A DNA stretch of 64,000 nt from ZC4RG29 sp035304385 (GTDB lineage Bacteria; Bacteroidota; Bacteroidia; Cytophagales; Cyclobacteriaceae): the NCBI GenBank assembly GCA_035304385.1, contig DATGQD010000065.1, positions 124,001-188,000 of the forward strand. Direction: 5' to 3'. Of this stretch, positions 17,768 to 26,731 are shown in pieces. A program made the translations under genes and the position numbers. The notes under the pieces are model-generated. The model was not told where the DNA came from. It searched no databases and saw only the letters and a list, made by a program, of their open reading frames with translations. Within the stretch, counting starts at the first letter, position 1. Each line of letters begins with the position of its first letter.

Positions 17768-18285
17768 GAGCCCTGATTTTTTCTGCCATATATTAATTGA
17801 ACCAGACCGCTGGGGTAGGTTACGGATTCCAGCAGGTCGAATGATGTACGGTCGCCTTTTCCGAACAGCGGGATGCCGTCGCCCAGCAGGAGGGGATGAA
17901 CGGAGAGGTGCATCTCGTCTATCGCGTTGGCCTGACGGAAGGCGGCGACGAGTTCGGAGCCGCCGTAAAGCCAGATGTCTTTGCCCGGTTGCTGCCGTAG
18001 GTCCCGGACGTAAGAAACGGGTTCGTCGCCCACGATGTGTACGTTTTTGAAGGGTGTCTCTTGCAGTGTGCGGGAGAATACGAAAAGGGTCTTGTCAGCG
18101 TACCATTCGTCGATGTACTGTACAATCACCTCATAGGTTTTGCGCCCCATGATAAGGGTGTCGACACGGTTTCCGAAAGCGGTAAGTCCGTAGTCGTCGT
18201 CGGCAAAGCACCAGTCGTATTCTCCCTGGGGGCCAGCAATGTAGCCGTCGATGGTAACGGCCAGGTTGAGTAGAATATGTCGCAT
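17755..18285 (-). CDS. Dihydrofolate reductase family protein (RibD C-terminal-like)
   Basis: A 176-residue DHFR-fold protein. It starts MRHILLNLAVTIDGYIAGP, has VDTLIMGRKTYE in the NADPH-binding region, and LYGGSELVAAFR where RibD-C and DHFR proteins bind the pyrophosphate. These YyaP/YwjB-like proteins are predicted NADPH-dependent reductases whose substrate is usually unknown. True DHFR and riboflavin reductase roles are possible but not supported by neighbours. It begins 5 bases after the hemerythrin-type gene ends. Confidence 0.82.
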   Translation of the reverse strand: MRHILLNLAVTIDGYIAGPQGEYDWCFADDDYGLTAFGNRVDTLIMGRKTYEVIVQYIDEWYADKTLFVFSRTLQETPFKNVHIVGDEPVSYVRDLRQQPGKDIWLYGGSELVAAFRQANAIDEMHLSVHPLLLGDGIPLFGKGDRTSFDLLESVTYPSGLVQLIYGRKNQGSWDA

Positions 18286-18290
18286 TGATT

Positions 18291-19046
18291 TCAGTTGAAG
18301 CGGGTCTTCTCAAAAAAGATCTGCTTCACCTTGTTCTCCAGCGCCATGGCCTTGGGAAACAGGATTTCGTTTTCTATCCGTGCGTGGGTGATCAGACTTT
18401 TTTCGAACTCCTGCAGCTCCTGAAAGATGACCCGGATGTGCAATGGGGCGGTGGGGTCAAGTGTGTAATTGTTCGTGATCCGACGAATGCCTTCCATCTC
18501 GTCGTCGTGCGCTTCGTGTTCAACGGACAGCTTGTGAATGGAATTCTTTTCCAGTTGATAGTATAAGCGCGACAGGTTGGCTTTGCCCTTCAGTGCGCGC
18601 TCCAACAACCGGATATAGCAGAACAAAGTGTCTTCTTCCTCGTAGATATGTTCGATGAAATCCTCCACAAACAAGGGGAACACCAACTTGAGGTCTTTCT
18701 CCAGATGGATGTAGTCGGGATGGTTGGCGCGGAACGACTCTACAAGTCGCCCGATGTAGGGAAGTTTGTGTTTTATAAAGATGAAGTGAGCGTGTTTCAG
18801 GTATTCGATAATCAGGTCGATGGGGTAGTCCAGGAGGGGGAGCTTGGCGTCCTGAAGGAAGCTTGGCGATTCGAGCTCGCGGATCACCTGCTCTAGTCTG
18901 AGGTTGCGCTCGCGACAGACCTGTTCGAGGGTGTGTCCGGAACATTCGTAAAACCGGACGCCCAGGTAGTACAGTACGTAGCCGTGCACGTAGTTTTGGT
19001 CTACGAGTTCGCTGATACTCTTTTCCCTAAAGGCTGATGTCTCCAT
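18291..19046 (-). CDS. Hemerythrin-domain protein, RIC/ScdA-like
   Basis: About 251 residues. The N-terminal ~65 residues resemble the ScdA/DUF542 module (VLYYLGVRFYECSGHTLEQVC), although the paired cysteines normal for that module are not adjacent here. The rest is a hemerythrin-like four-helix bundle with likely di-iron ligands in FIFIKHKLPYI, EEEDTLFCYI, SVEHEAHDDEM and ITHARIENEILFP. Relatives (YtfE/ScdA) repair iron-sulfur centres after nitrosative or oxidative stress; that role is inferred. The start is ambiguous between 19070 and 19046, and METSAFREKSISELV was preferred. Confidence 0.8.
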   Translation of the reverse strand: METSAFREKSISELVDQNYVHGYVLYYLGVRFYECSGHTLEQVCRERNLRLEQVIRELESPSFLQDAKLPLLDYPIDLIIEYLKHAHFIFIKHKLPYIGRLVESFRANHPDYIHLEKDLKLVFPLFVEDFIEHIYEEEDTLFCYIRLLERALKGKANLSRLYYQLEKNSIHKLSVEHEAHDDEMEGIRRITNNYTLDPTAPLHIRVIFQELQEFEKSLITHARIENEILFPKAMALENKVKQIFFEKTRFN

Positions 19047-19239
19047 AATGGAATGGGTAAAGATAGGCAATCGCTTTAAAATTTTACGCCGTTAACCACC
19101 GCCAAATGAATTCTGTCTGATTTTTGTCTATTTCCACTACGGCATCGACTATTTTTGACTTTTGGCGCAATGCGGTGCCCCACAGAATGAATTTGCGGGC
19201 GATTTCGTTGATAATTAGACACAAAGACATTATTCGCGT

Positions 19240-20853
19240 ATGGAGATTTCGAACACGAAGAATCAGATCCGGCTGCCGTTCGTCCTGTTTGCGGGGCTGG
19301 CGGCAGGGATACTCGTGGGCGCCACATTTGGGAAGAGGACCGACGCGGACGTCGATCCGGAGGTGAAGAAATTCCGGGAAGTACTTACCCACATAAAGGA
19401 ATCGTACGTAGACGAGGTGCAAACAAATCAGCTTGTCGAAGAGACGCTTCAGGACATGCTGGCGAAACTCGATCCGCACTCAGCCTACATTCCCACCCGC
19501 GATCGGGAGCGCGCCAACGAAGACTTGCGGGGCAATTTTGACGGGATCGGCATTGAATTCCGAATTTTCAATGATACCATCGTCGTAGTGTCGCCGCTTA
19601 GCGGAGGACCATCGGAAGCCGTGGGCATACTGTCGGGCGACAAGATCATCCGCGTCGACACCATGAATGTGGGCGGCATCGGCATCACCAACGAAGATGT
19701 CATGCGGTACCTCAAAGGGCCCAAGGGCACGGAAGTCAGGGTCGGAATTCTGCGCGGTGAACAGGAGCTTGAGTTTAATATTGTTCGTGACAAAATACCC
19801 CAGTACTCCGTCGACGCGGCTTACATGATCGACGACGAGATCGGCTATATTAAGGTAAGCCGGTTCGCTGCAACTACGTACGAGGAGTTCACCCGGGCGC
19901 TAAAGAAACTCAAAGAGCAGGGCATGAAGAAACTGGTCTTTGATCTGCAGGGCAATCCGGGAGGGTACCTGAATATGGCCATCGATATTGCGGATGAATT
20001 CCTTCCCGCATCGCGCAGGATCGTATACACCAAAGGAAATAACAGCCGCTATGATCAGTCGGCCAATGCTACTTCACGCGGTAGTTTTGAATCCGGCGAC
20101 CTCATTGTGCTGGTGAACGAAGGAAGCGCGTCGGCGTCGGAGATCGTCGCAGGCGCGCTGCAGGATAACGATCGCGCGCTCATCGTGGGCAGGCGCAGTT
20201 TCGGCAAGGGCCTCGTGCAAAGCCCCTTCGACCTGAGCGATGGCTCTGAAATTCGCCTCACCATATCACGATACTATACGCCGAGCGGACGTTCCATCCA
20301 AAAGCCGTACGACGACGAGCAGGCTTATGCCCGCGACATCATCAGCCGGTACAACCATGGCGAATTCTTTCACGCCGATAGCATTCACCTGAACGACTCC
20401 CTCAAATATCTCACGCTCAAGGGCCGGTCAGTCTATGGCGGCGGTGGCATTATGCCTGATTATTTCGTGCCGCTCGATACCTCGCTGAACAGCCATTACC
20501 TTAACGAACTGTACTCGACCTACGCTATGTTCGAGTATGCATTCTACTATGCCGAGAAACACAAGAAGCAGCTCGAGGACATGGGGTATGAGAATTACAG
20601 GCGCAACTTTGTCGTAACCGACAAAATGCTGGAAGAGCTTGTCCAGGTGGGCGTGCGAAACAAGGCGCGGCCTGATTATGCTGAACTAAGGAAAAAGAAA
20701 AACCTCTTTCAGATACACCTCAAGGCTCAAATTGCCAAGGGCGTCTGGAAGAACGATGGGTACTATCCGATCTTCAACCAAACCAACGAGATTCTTCAAC
20801 AGGCCCTCAAGCTCTTCGACAGGGCGCCCGAAATGGATCGGATGAACATGTAA
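19240..20853 (+). CDS. S41 family C-terminal processing peptidase
   Basis: A 537-residue protease. An N-terminal membrane anchor/signal (residues ~10-28) is followed by a helical region, a PDZ domain (~90-170) and the S41 catalytic domain. The Ser-Lys dyad is visible: Ser298 in SASASEIVAG and Lys323 in RRSFGKGLVQ, with the family's 25-residue spacing. A long C-terminal helical extension (after ~380) is typical of Bacteroidota members. It acts in the periplasm on C-termini of exported proteins; the specific substrate is unknown. It is transcribed divergently from the hemerythrin-type gene. Confidence 0.94.
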   Translation: MEISNTKNQIRLPFVLFAGLAAGILVGATFGKRTDADVDPEVKKFREVLTHIKESYVDEVQTNQLVEETLQDMLAKLDPHSAYIPTRDRERANEDLRGNFDGIGIEFRIFNDTIVVVSPLSGGPSEAVGILSGDKIIRVDTMNVGGIGITNEDVMRYLKGPKGTEVRVGILRGEQELEFNIVRDKIPQYSVDAAYMIDDEIGYIKVSRFAATTYEEFTRALKKLKEQGMKKLVFDLQGNPGGYLNMAIDIADEFLPASRRIVYTKGNNSRYDQSANATSRGSFESGDLIVLVNEGSASASEIVAGALQDNDRALIVGRRSFGKGLVQSPFDLSDGSEIRLTISRYYTPSGRSIQKPYDDEQAYARDIISRYNHGEFFHADSIHLNDSLKYLTLKGRSVYGGGGIMPDYFVPLDTSLNSHYLNELYSTYAMFEYAFYYAEKHKKQLEDMGYENYRRNFVVTDKMLEELVQVGVRNKARPDYAELRKKKNLFQIHLKAQIAKGVWKNDGYYPIFNQTNEILQQALKLFDRAPEMDRMNM

Positions 20854-20914
20854 ACGCGGCAGTTCAGGTTGTAAGGCCGTTTGCGTATCTTGATGCATCA
20901 TTAACCTGAACGTT

Positions 20915-22105
20915 ATGTACTACCATCGACTGGGGCGCGTACCGCCCAAACGGCACACACAATTCCGCCAGCCGGACAACAGCCTGTACCGCGAAGAAGT
21001 GGTCAGCTCAAAGGGCTTCTCCGGTATTTATTCAATCCTCTATCACATCAATCCCCCGACACGCGTTCGCGCTGTGGGGGAGTCAGTCCCGTACGGCCCG
21101 CGACTGGTAGAAGACTACGGACTGCGGCATACGCATCTCAATACCGCAGAAGTTGAAAGAACCGGCGACGACTACCTTTCCGCCAGGAGGGTGTTGCTGG
21201 CCAACGCCGACTGCGCTATAGCGATCTGCGCTCCTGCGCAACGCAGCATGGATTATTTCTACAAGAATGCAGAAGGCGATGAGGTGATCTTTGTTCACGA
21301 TGGCGAAGGCGTCCTTTATTCTCCATTCGGTAAACTAACCTTTCGAAAGGGAGATTACGTGGTCATTCCACGTACCGTTATCTACAGGCTGGAATTCAGC
21401 GCCGGACCGATCCGTCTTCTTATTATCGAATCGGCATCCCCCATCGAAACCGTCCGACGCTACCGGAACGATCTCGGTCAGCTGCTGGAACATTCACCGT
21501 ACTGCGAACGCGACATCCGCCCTCCTGAAGAACTCGTTACCGATACCGGCGGAGGTGATTGGCAGATCAGGATCAAAAAGCAAGGCTACCTGCACACCTA
21601 CCATTATGATTTCAGTCCCATGGACCTCGTCGGGTGGGATGGCTTTCTATGGCCCTATGCGTTTTCGATCCATGACTTCGAGCCGATCACGGGACGTATT
21701 CATCAGCCGCCGCCGGTTCACCAGACCTTTCAGGGGCACAACTTCGTGATCTGCTCGTTCGTTCCGCGGTTGTTCGACTATCACCCGCTTTCCATTCCCG
21801 CTCCCTACAATCACAGCAACATCGACAGCGATGAGGTGTTGTATTACGCCGAAGGCAACTTCATGAGCAGGAGGGGTATTGAGCGGGGAAGCTTCACGCT
21901 GCATCCGGGTGGTCTGCCCCACGGGCCGCACCCCGGTACAGTAGAAAAAAGCATCGGTGCAAAGGCAACGGAAGAACTTGCGGTTATGATCGATACCTTC
22001 CGTCCGCTTTATCCTACAGAAGATGCGCTTCCATTCGTGGACGAAAAATACCCCATGAGCTGGACGGAGGGTTCCAGCGGATTCAATGAGGTAAACGCTC
22101 CGTGA
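20915..22105 (+). CDS. hmgA: Homogentisate 1,2-dioxygenase
   Basis: A 396-residue non-haem iron enzyme that opens the ring of homogentisate to maleylacetoacetate in tyrosine/phenylalanine breakdown. Probable iron ligands are His300, Glu306 (PYNHSNIDSDEV) and His336 (GGLPHGPHPG). Their 6- and 30-residue spacing equals that of the human enzyme (His335, Glu341, His371). It is slightly shorter than the human protein. The rest of the tyrosine pathway is not in the window. It may be cotranscribed with the peptidase 60 bases upstream. Confidence 0.95.
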   Translation: MYYHRLGRVPPKRHTQFRQPDNSLYREEVVSSKGFSGIYSILYHINPPTRVRAVGESVPYGPRLVEDYGLRHTHLNTAEVERTGDDYLSARRVLLANADCAIAICAPAQRSMDYFYKNAEGDEVIFVHDGEGVLYSPFGKLTFRKGDYVVIPRTVIYRLEFSAGPIRLLIIESASPIETVRRYRNDLGQLLEHSPYCERDIRPPEELVTDTGGGDWQIRIKKQGYLHTYHYDFSPMDLVGWDGFLWPYAFSIHDFEPITGRIHQPPPVHQTFQGHNFVICSFVPRLFDYHPLSIPAPYNHSNIDSDEVLYYAEGNFMSRRGIERGSFTLHPGGLPHGPHPGTVEKSIGAKATEELAVMIDTFRPLYPTEDALPFVDEKYPMSWTEGSSGFNEVNAP

Positions 22106-22114
22106 ATTGCGCCG

Positions 22115-22339
22115 TTAAGACTTCGGTTTCTTTCGAGCGCGGCTGAGGCTGAAATACAGGAGCGCGCCCAGAAGGTTGAATAACAAGATGAGAAGCAACC
22201 AGATCGCTTTGTCGTACGGCCGTTTAAACTTGCTTCGGATAACATCAATGATTGCAATGATGGGCACGATGATCGCCAACGCAATGAAAACATAAATGAT
22301 GATCCATTCTGTACTTAACGGCAGTTCAGAGAAATCCAT
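22115..22339 (-). CDS. Small membrane protein with PLDc_N domain
   Basis: A 74-residue protein with two hydrophobic helices (residues ~12-35 and 46-62), IDVIRS between them, and AIWLLLILLFNLLGALLYF in the second. This pattern is the phospholipase D/cardiolipin synthase N-terminal domain, which also occurs as a free small protein. The function of free copies is unknown. It ends 9 bases after the convergent hmgA stop. Confidence 0.75.
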   Translation of the reverse strand: MDFSELPLSTEWIIIYVFIALAIIVPIIAIIDVIRSKFKRPYDKAIWLLLILLFNLLGALLYFSLSRARKKPKS

Positions 22340-22395
22340 ATCCGGCGATTTGTGGGCAAGTTGCGAATGGCTGAGCGCTGTCGGTTAACGGCAAG

Positions 22396-22971
22396 TTAAT
22401 GGTTATTAATCCATTTTTCAATTACTCTCGGATAATGGTAGTGCTCAAGGCGGTGTACCTTCTCGGCAATTGCTTCAGGTGAATCCTTTTCATCTACCGC
22501 GCATGTAGCCTGGAAAATTACAGGGCCGTCGTCATATGCCGGCGTGACTTCATGGATCGTGATGCCGGTTTGCGTGTCACCGGAGGACTTGACTGCTTCA
22601 TGTACACGCATGCCGTACATGCCTTTCCCGCCGTATGCCGGCAACAGCGCGGGATGGATGTTCAGGATGCGTGAGGGAAACATCTCGAGAAGATTTTCGG
22701 GTACAAGCCAAAGAAAACCAGCCAGTACCAGGTGTGAGATGTTCATGTCGCGAAGCTTGTCTGCAACGTGCGTAGTGTGATAGAACTCGTGACGGTTGAA
22801 CACCAGCGTTGGCACACCGTGGCTGCGGGCACGCTCAAGAACGAATGCGTCTGGTTTGTTGGAAAGCACCGCCGCCACCGAAATCGAGGGATGGTCGCGG
22901 AAATACCTGATAATGGCCTCTGCGTTGGTGCCGCTCCCCGAGGCGAGAATGGCAATTCGGGCATCCTGCAT
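22396..22971 (-). CDS. purN: Phosphoribosylglycinamide formyltransferase
   Basis: A 191-residue formyl-tetrahydrofolate-dependent enzyme of purine synthesis (GAR to FGAR). The N-terminus has IAILASGSGTNAEAII (phosphate binding). The catalytic Asn-His-Asp set is in LNIHPALLPAYGG and TPAYDDGPVIFQ. A small insert (GKGMYGMRVHEAV) replaces the usual loop, as in other Bacteroidota. It lies 43 bases downstream of the prenyltransferase gene on the same strand. Confidence 0.93.
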   Translation of the reverse strand: MQDARIAILASGSGTNAEAIIRYFRDHPSISVAAVLSNKPDAFVLERARSHGVPTLVFNRHEFYHTTHVADKLRDMNISHLVLAGFLWLVPENLLEMFPSRILNIHPALLPAYGGKGMYGMRVHEAVKSSGDTQTGITIHEVTPAYDDGPVIFQATCAVDEKDSPEAIAEKVHRLEHYHYPRVIEKWINNH

Positions 22972-23014
22972 GGCGCAAAAGAAAAGAATCCTCTCCAGAG
23001 CGCAAAATGCAGCG

Positions 23015-23872
23015 TCAGACGAATGCCATGCTGATGATTCCCAACACGAGAATCACCTTGCAGAAGGTGCTGATCCAGGTGAACTCCTTTTTCGTGTCCG
23101 CCCGCAGCAACCAGATCGCCAGCAGCAATACAGGGATAAACAGGAACAGCGCGAAATAATACAGGGGCAGTTGCGTGTACAACCGGTTGAGTACGAGCAC
23201 GAGTGAAAGGAAGACGATCAGGACCAGGAAGATCACCGCCTTCGTCCTGCGAATGCCCAGAAGGATTGGCAGGGTACGACATCCGAACGTGTTGTCGCCT
23301 TTCAAGTCTTCCATGTCCTTGACAATCTCCCGCACCAAAGTCATGAAGAATGCAAACAACGCGTAGATCCATATCAGGCTGTGGTGCGGATAGAACAGCG
23401 CGTCAACCACGAGGATGCTCAAGCCCGTGAGCAGCGCCACGGCCAAATTGCCGATGAAGGGTTTTCGTTTCAACGTGTTGGAATACAGCCAGAGCAGCCA
23501 TACGGAAAACAGATTCACGGCGCCGATCCAGAGTGACAGGTAAACGCCGATGACGATTCCCAGAGCGGAGAACATGCTGTGTAGTAGCAGCGCATACCGG
23601 CGACCAATACTTCGTCCGACCACCACCCGGTCGGGCTTGTTAATGAGGTCGATCTTGACATCATAGTAGTCGTTAATAATGTAACCGGCGGCCGCGATCA
23701 GAAGTGTGGAGAGGGTCAGGAGCGCCAGCCTCGGATTGAGCACGACATTCGCGCCCACCAGGTACATTGCGGTGAAATACTGCGCCAGGGCAATAATCAG
23801 GAGGTTCCAAACCCGGGTCAGCCGTAAAAGCGATGAAGCAAAATCCTTTAGCCTGGTGATAGCCGTTTCCAT
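23015..23872 (-). CDS. UbiA-family prenyltransferase (geranylgeranylglycerol-phosphate type)
   Basis: A 285-residue integral membrane prenyltransferase with about eight to nine helices. The two aspartate-rich motifs are NDYYDVKIDLINKPDR and EIVKDMEDLKGD, which bind Mg-prenyl diphosphate. Sequence style matches the Bacteroidota proteins annotated as geranylgeranylglycerol-phosphate geranylgeranyltransferase. Menaquinone (MenA) or other quinone/lipid substrates cannot be excluded. The ATG at 23872 was chosen because the longer frame is only the AT-rich repeat upstream. Confidence 0.85.
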   Translation of the reverse strand: METAITRLKDFASSLLRLTRVWNLLIIALAQYFTAMYLVGANVVLNPRLALLTLSTLLIAAAGYIINDYYDVKIDLINKPDRVVVGRSIGRRYALLLHSMFSALGIVIGVYLSLWIGAVNLFSVWLLWLYSNTLKRKPFIGNLAVALLTGLSILVVDALFYPHHSLIWIYALFAFFMTLVREIVKDMEDLKGDNTFGCRTLPILLGIRRTKAVIFLVLIVFLSLVLVLNRLYTQLPLYYFALFLFIPVLLLAIWLLRADTKKEFTWISTFCKVILVLGIISMAFV

Positions 23873-23913
23873 GGTGTCGTCCCGAATAACAAAAGTAACG
23901 AGACGACGGAAGA

Positions 23914-24024
23914 TTATTGATTGGCGATTATCGATTATCGATTTTCGATTCTGGATGAGTGCCCGCATGGCATTTTGAGGGCAAAATCTTCAACCTCAGA
24001 TCGAAAATCGACAATCGAAAATCA
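23914..24024. repeat. ATCGATTTTCGATT-type inverted intergenic repeat
   Basis: The gap between the TonB-dependent receptor and the prenyltransferase contains tandem units of GATTATCGATTATCGATTTTC around 23918-23950. Near-complementary ATCGAAAATCGACAATCGAA units lie around 23999-24022. The two halves could pair as a long stem over a ~50-base loop. No coding signal is seen; translations of it are just repetitive NRQSII-like strings. Confidence 0.65.
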
Positions 24025-24030
24025 CAGCGC

Positions 24031-26388
24031 TTACAATTTCACGGCGATCCGTCCCAGAAAGTTAACGCCGGCTTGCGGATAGAAGTAGGGCACGCCGTCG
24101 TAGCTGTACCCATTCGAGGCGTATTTCGTGTCGAAAAGGTTGCTGACGAGCAGACTCAGCTCGACGCGCCTGGTTCCCGCCGGCTGGAATTCCCACGTAA
24201 CCCTGAGGTCGTTCACAAAATACGCGTCCAGCGTCAAGGCCTCATTCTGCGTGTTGTCCAGGTATTGTTTGCTTACATATTTCGACAACAGGGAGATGCC
24301 CACGCGACGATGAGGATGGAACGTCAGCTGACTGGCTGCGATCCAATCGGGCGAAAGAATGATCGCAGTGTTGGCTTTCCGCGTCGTGCCGTCCCCTTCT
24401 TCCCATACATAGTCGACGTTCCGGTTCCGGCTCCATGTCGCATTGACATTCCAGTCTACCCACCGCGAAAGCCGTACGCCGGCCGAGGCCTCGATACCGG
24501 TGCGATAGCTCTCGCCGACATTGGCCCGGATGGGATTGCCGACATTGTCAAGCGCGCCGGTGAGCACCAGCTGATCGCGGTATCGCATCAGGTAATAGTT
24601 GATAGCAAAATTGTACGAAGACGTGGTCTTCCGGTAGCCGGCTTCGAGATTGCCCATACGTTCGGGTCGCGGCTGGACTTCGTTCTCCAGGTAATCGCTG
24701 CGCGACGGCTCACGGTGTGCGACGGCATACGAAGCATAGATCACACCTCCGTCATCAAGCGCGTAGCTGAGGCCGGCCTTCGGATTGAAAAAGTTGTGTT
24801 CGTCAGAAACGGCGTATGCACTCTGGTCGTCGTCAGTTCCTGCTGTGGTGTATGCGACACGCCGCCATTGAACGTCCGCGAAACCACTAAGGCGGTCGTT
24901 AAACCGGTATTGAACTTTAGCATAGAGGTTAGCATCCGACTTGTCGGATTCACCCATGTAGAACTGCTGCCCGGGTGTTTGACCAAGGGCAAACGCTCCC
25001 CAAACAATTTCTCCGAAGTGGTACGCCGGAGTAAAGCGATGATAGCCGCCGCCGAAAGTAAAATCGGCATTACTGGTTTCATGGATCAGCGAGAAGGTCG
25101 CACCGTAGAAGTGGTTCTTAAGCCATTTGCGTGTGACGAAATCGCCGGCCTCGATGAGGCTGTCGCCGATGACCAGGTCTGGAAGTCCCAGCGTGGCAAA
25201 CGATTCACCCTGGTTGTAGTTCTCATAGTACCCGCGTCCATAGGTGTAGTGTAACCCTGCCGACAACGTGGTGGAGGGTGACAACACCTGTGAGAGGTGC
25301 AGTTGAGTATGGTCTTGCACGTAGTTGTCCGTCTGGTTGTCGTAGTACCTGACTACGTTTCCGCCGTCGTCATAGATCGCACCGGCATAGTTGAAGGTGC
25401 GTCGCTCGCTCATCATATCCGGATCGATGCCGTACCACGACTGGTACGTCACCTCACTGCCTCCGAAGAATACTGCGGAAAGCAGGGTATTGTTAGAACG
25501 GTAGCCGGCGGAAAAGTAATACGATTCCAGGTCGGAGTAGGCGCGATCAATGTACCCGTCGGAGACGATCCTGGACAGTCTTCCTTCGGCAGACCAGTGG
25601 TCGTTGATGAGTCCGGTACCGGCAGACACCGTGAATCGCCGGGTGTTGAAAGATCCTACGGCCAGGGTGGCTTCCGCAAAAGGGGTTTCGCCGCCAATCG
25701 TCGTCTGGAGGTTTACGGTTCCTCCGAATGCGCCTGCCCCGTTCGTGGATGTGCCGACGCCGCGTTGGATCTGTATGCTCCGCGTGGACGAGGCGATGTC
25801 AGGAATATCGACCCAGAACGTACCCAGAGATTCGCTGTCGTTGTAGGGGATTCCATTGATGGTAACATTGATGCGAGTGGCGTCGCTTCCGCGGATGCGC
25901 ACGCCGGTATACCCAATGCCCGTGCCGGCGTCTGATGTGGTGACCAGCGACGGAGTCCAGTTCAGCAGGTAAGGAAGATCCTGACCGAAGTCCTGCTCCT
26001 GGATGGTGGTGCGGTCGACGTTGATAAACGTAGTTGGCGTGAGTGCATCGGCACGCGTCGCTTCGACCACGACTTCGTCAGTGAACGTCGGCGCCTCTTT
26101 GAGATCGACGTCGATGTTGATATCCCGCGACACGTCGACCGGCAGGGCGGCATCGGTGTGTCCGAGAAAGCGCACGACCAGGGTGTACTTTCCGCGCGAC
26201 ACATTCGTCATGGTGAAATGGCCCGAGGTGTCGGTCACTGCAGACCTGTGACCCGGCAACAGTTGTACCGTTGCGCCTGCAAGCGGTTGATGGGTTTCAT
26301 GCTGCCGCACTACACCAGAGACCTGGAATTGTCCGGCGGCAGCAAACGATAACAGTGCCAATAGCACCGTTTGCGTAAAACGTAACAT
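24031..26388 (-). CDS. TonB-dependent receptor, probable thiamin/TPP uptake
   Basis: A 785-residue outer-membrane receptor. A signal peptide (MLRFTQTVLLALLSFAAAGQ) leads into a carboxypeptidase-regulatory-like domain (~20-105, GVVRQHETHQPLAGATV). The plug follows (~115-225, VRIRGSDATRINVTINGIP), then a 22-strand barrel ending in an aromatic-rich C-terminus (FYPQAGVNFLGRIAVKL). A TPP riboswitch lies in its leader. Thiamin-responsive TonB receptors of this kind were predicted in Bacteroidetes from THI elements (Omr1), so thiamin or a thiamin phosphate is the likely substrate. No inner-membrane thiamin permease (PnuT) follows it here. The start at 26388 opens the signal peptide; the upstream extension lies in the riboswitch. 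Confidence 0.9.
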   Translation of the reverse strand: MLRFTQTVLLALLSFAAAGQFQVSGVVRQHETHQPLAGATVQLLPGHRSAVTDTSGHFTMTNVSRGKYTLVVRFLGHTDAALPVDVSRDINIDVDLKEAPTFTDEVVVEATRADALTPTTFINVDRTTIQEQDFGQDLPYLLNWTPSLVTTSDAGTGIGYTGVRIRGSDATRINVTINGIPYNDSESLGTFWVDIPDIASSTRSIQIQRGVGTSTNGAGAFGGTVNLQTTIGGETPFAEATLAVGSFNTRRFTVSAGTGLINDHWSAEGRLSRIVSDGYIDRAYSDLESYYFSAGYRSNNTLLSAVFFGGSEVTYQSWYGIDPDMMSERRTFNYAGAIYDDGGNVVRYYDNQTDNYVQDHTQLHLSQVLSPSTTLSAGLHYTYGRGYYENYNQGESFATLGLPDLVIGDSLIEAGDFVTRKWLKNHFYGATFSLIHETSNADFTFGGGYHRFTPAYHFGEIVWGAFALGQTPGQQFYMGESDKSDANLYAKVQYRFNDRLSGFADVQWRRVAYTTAGTDDDQSAYAVSDEHNFFNPKAGLSYALDDGGVIYASYAVAHREPSRSDYLENEVQPRPERMGNLEAGYRKTTSSYNFAINYYLMRYRDQLVLTGALDNVGNPIRANVGESYRTGIEASAGVRLSRWVDWNVNATWSRNRNVDYVWEEGDGTTRKANTAIILSPDWIAASQLTFHPHRRVGISLLSKYVSKQYLDNTQNEALTLDAYFVNDLRVTWEFQPAGTRRVELSLLVSNLFDTKYASNGYSYDGVPYFYPQAGVNFLGRIAVKL

Positions 26389-26451
26389 TGTGATTAAGTT
26401 TGGTATAAACTGACAGACGTACAGGGGAATATGTCTGTCTGTGTTTAACCG

Positions 26452-26469
26452 GCCTGCGCGATCGCAGGC
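26452..26469 (-). promoter_or_regulatory. Hairpin just downstream of the TPP aptamer
   Basis: A perfect 7-base stem with a 4-base loop (GCCTGCG-ATCG-CGCAGGC on the minus strand) sits directly after the aptamer, about 64 bases before the receptor ATG. No U-tract follows, so it is probably not an intrinsic terminator. It may be part of the expression platform. Confidence 0.5.
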
Positions 26470-26470
26470 T

Positions 26471-26548
26471 TGCCTTCCCTTCGGCCGCATTACCGGCATC
26501 AGGTATTATGGGTATAATCTCAGCCCGTTATATTAAGGCACCCCTTTT
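26471..26548 (-). promoter_or_regulatory. TPP riboswitch (THI element)
   Basis: Read on the minus strand, the leader contains, in order, GGGGTGCC, GGGCTGAGATTATACCC, ATACCTGATG, CCGGTAATGCGG and CGAAGGGAAG. These match the conserved blocks of the TPP aptamer: CTGAGA in the pyrimidine-sensing arm, and ACCTGAT plus the GCCG-GTAATG-CGGC stem-loop with GGGAA in the pyrophosphate arm. It lies 83 bases before the ATG of the TonB-dependent receptor. TPP binding normally lowers expression, so the receptor should be made when thiamin is scarce. Confidence 0.93.
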
Positions 26549-26582
26549 ATTCTAGGTCGTGTGTTGTGTGCGTGTGACGGCA

Positions 26583-26590
26583 CAAAGTTA
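26583..26590 (-). promoter_or_regulatory. -7 box for riboswitch-receptor transcript
   Basis: TAACTTTG on the minus strand is an exact match to TAnnTTTG. It lies about 35 bases upstream of the TPP aptamer, where the promoter is expected. No convincing -33 TTG was found at the standard distance. Confidence 0.5.
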
Positions 26591-26731
26591 CGAAACTGTG
26601 TCTGAATAAAAAATTTCGGGAACTTCGCCACAAAAGGCGGGCGGGTGTATGCGCCTGATTTCTTATGGTGACAAAAATTTTATTGCTGGCTTCTAACGGA
26701 AAAATCCCATATTAATGGGAAATGTCGGTCT

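Noticed and set aside
23873..23968. N-terminal extension of the prenyltransferase
   Set aside because: The extra residues come from the AT-rich intergenic repeat, and the ATG at 23872 matches the family start.
23959..25254. 431-residue frame antisense to the TonB-dependent receptor
   Set aside because: The receptor frame is complete with signal, plug and barrel, and the antisense product has no domain features.
26452..26469. Intrinsic terminator after the TPP aptamer
   Set aside because: The hairpin is perfect but no U-run follows, so it was listed only as a possible part of the expression platform.
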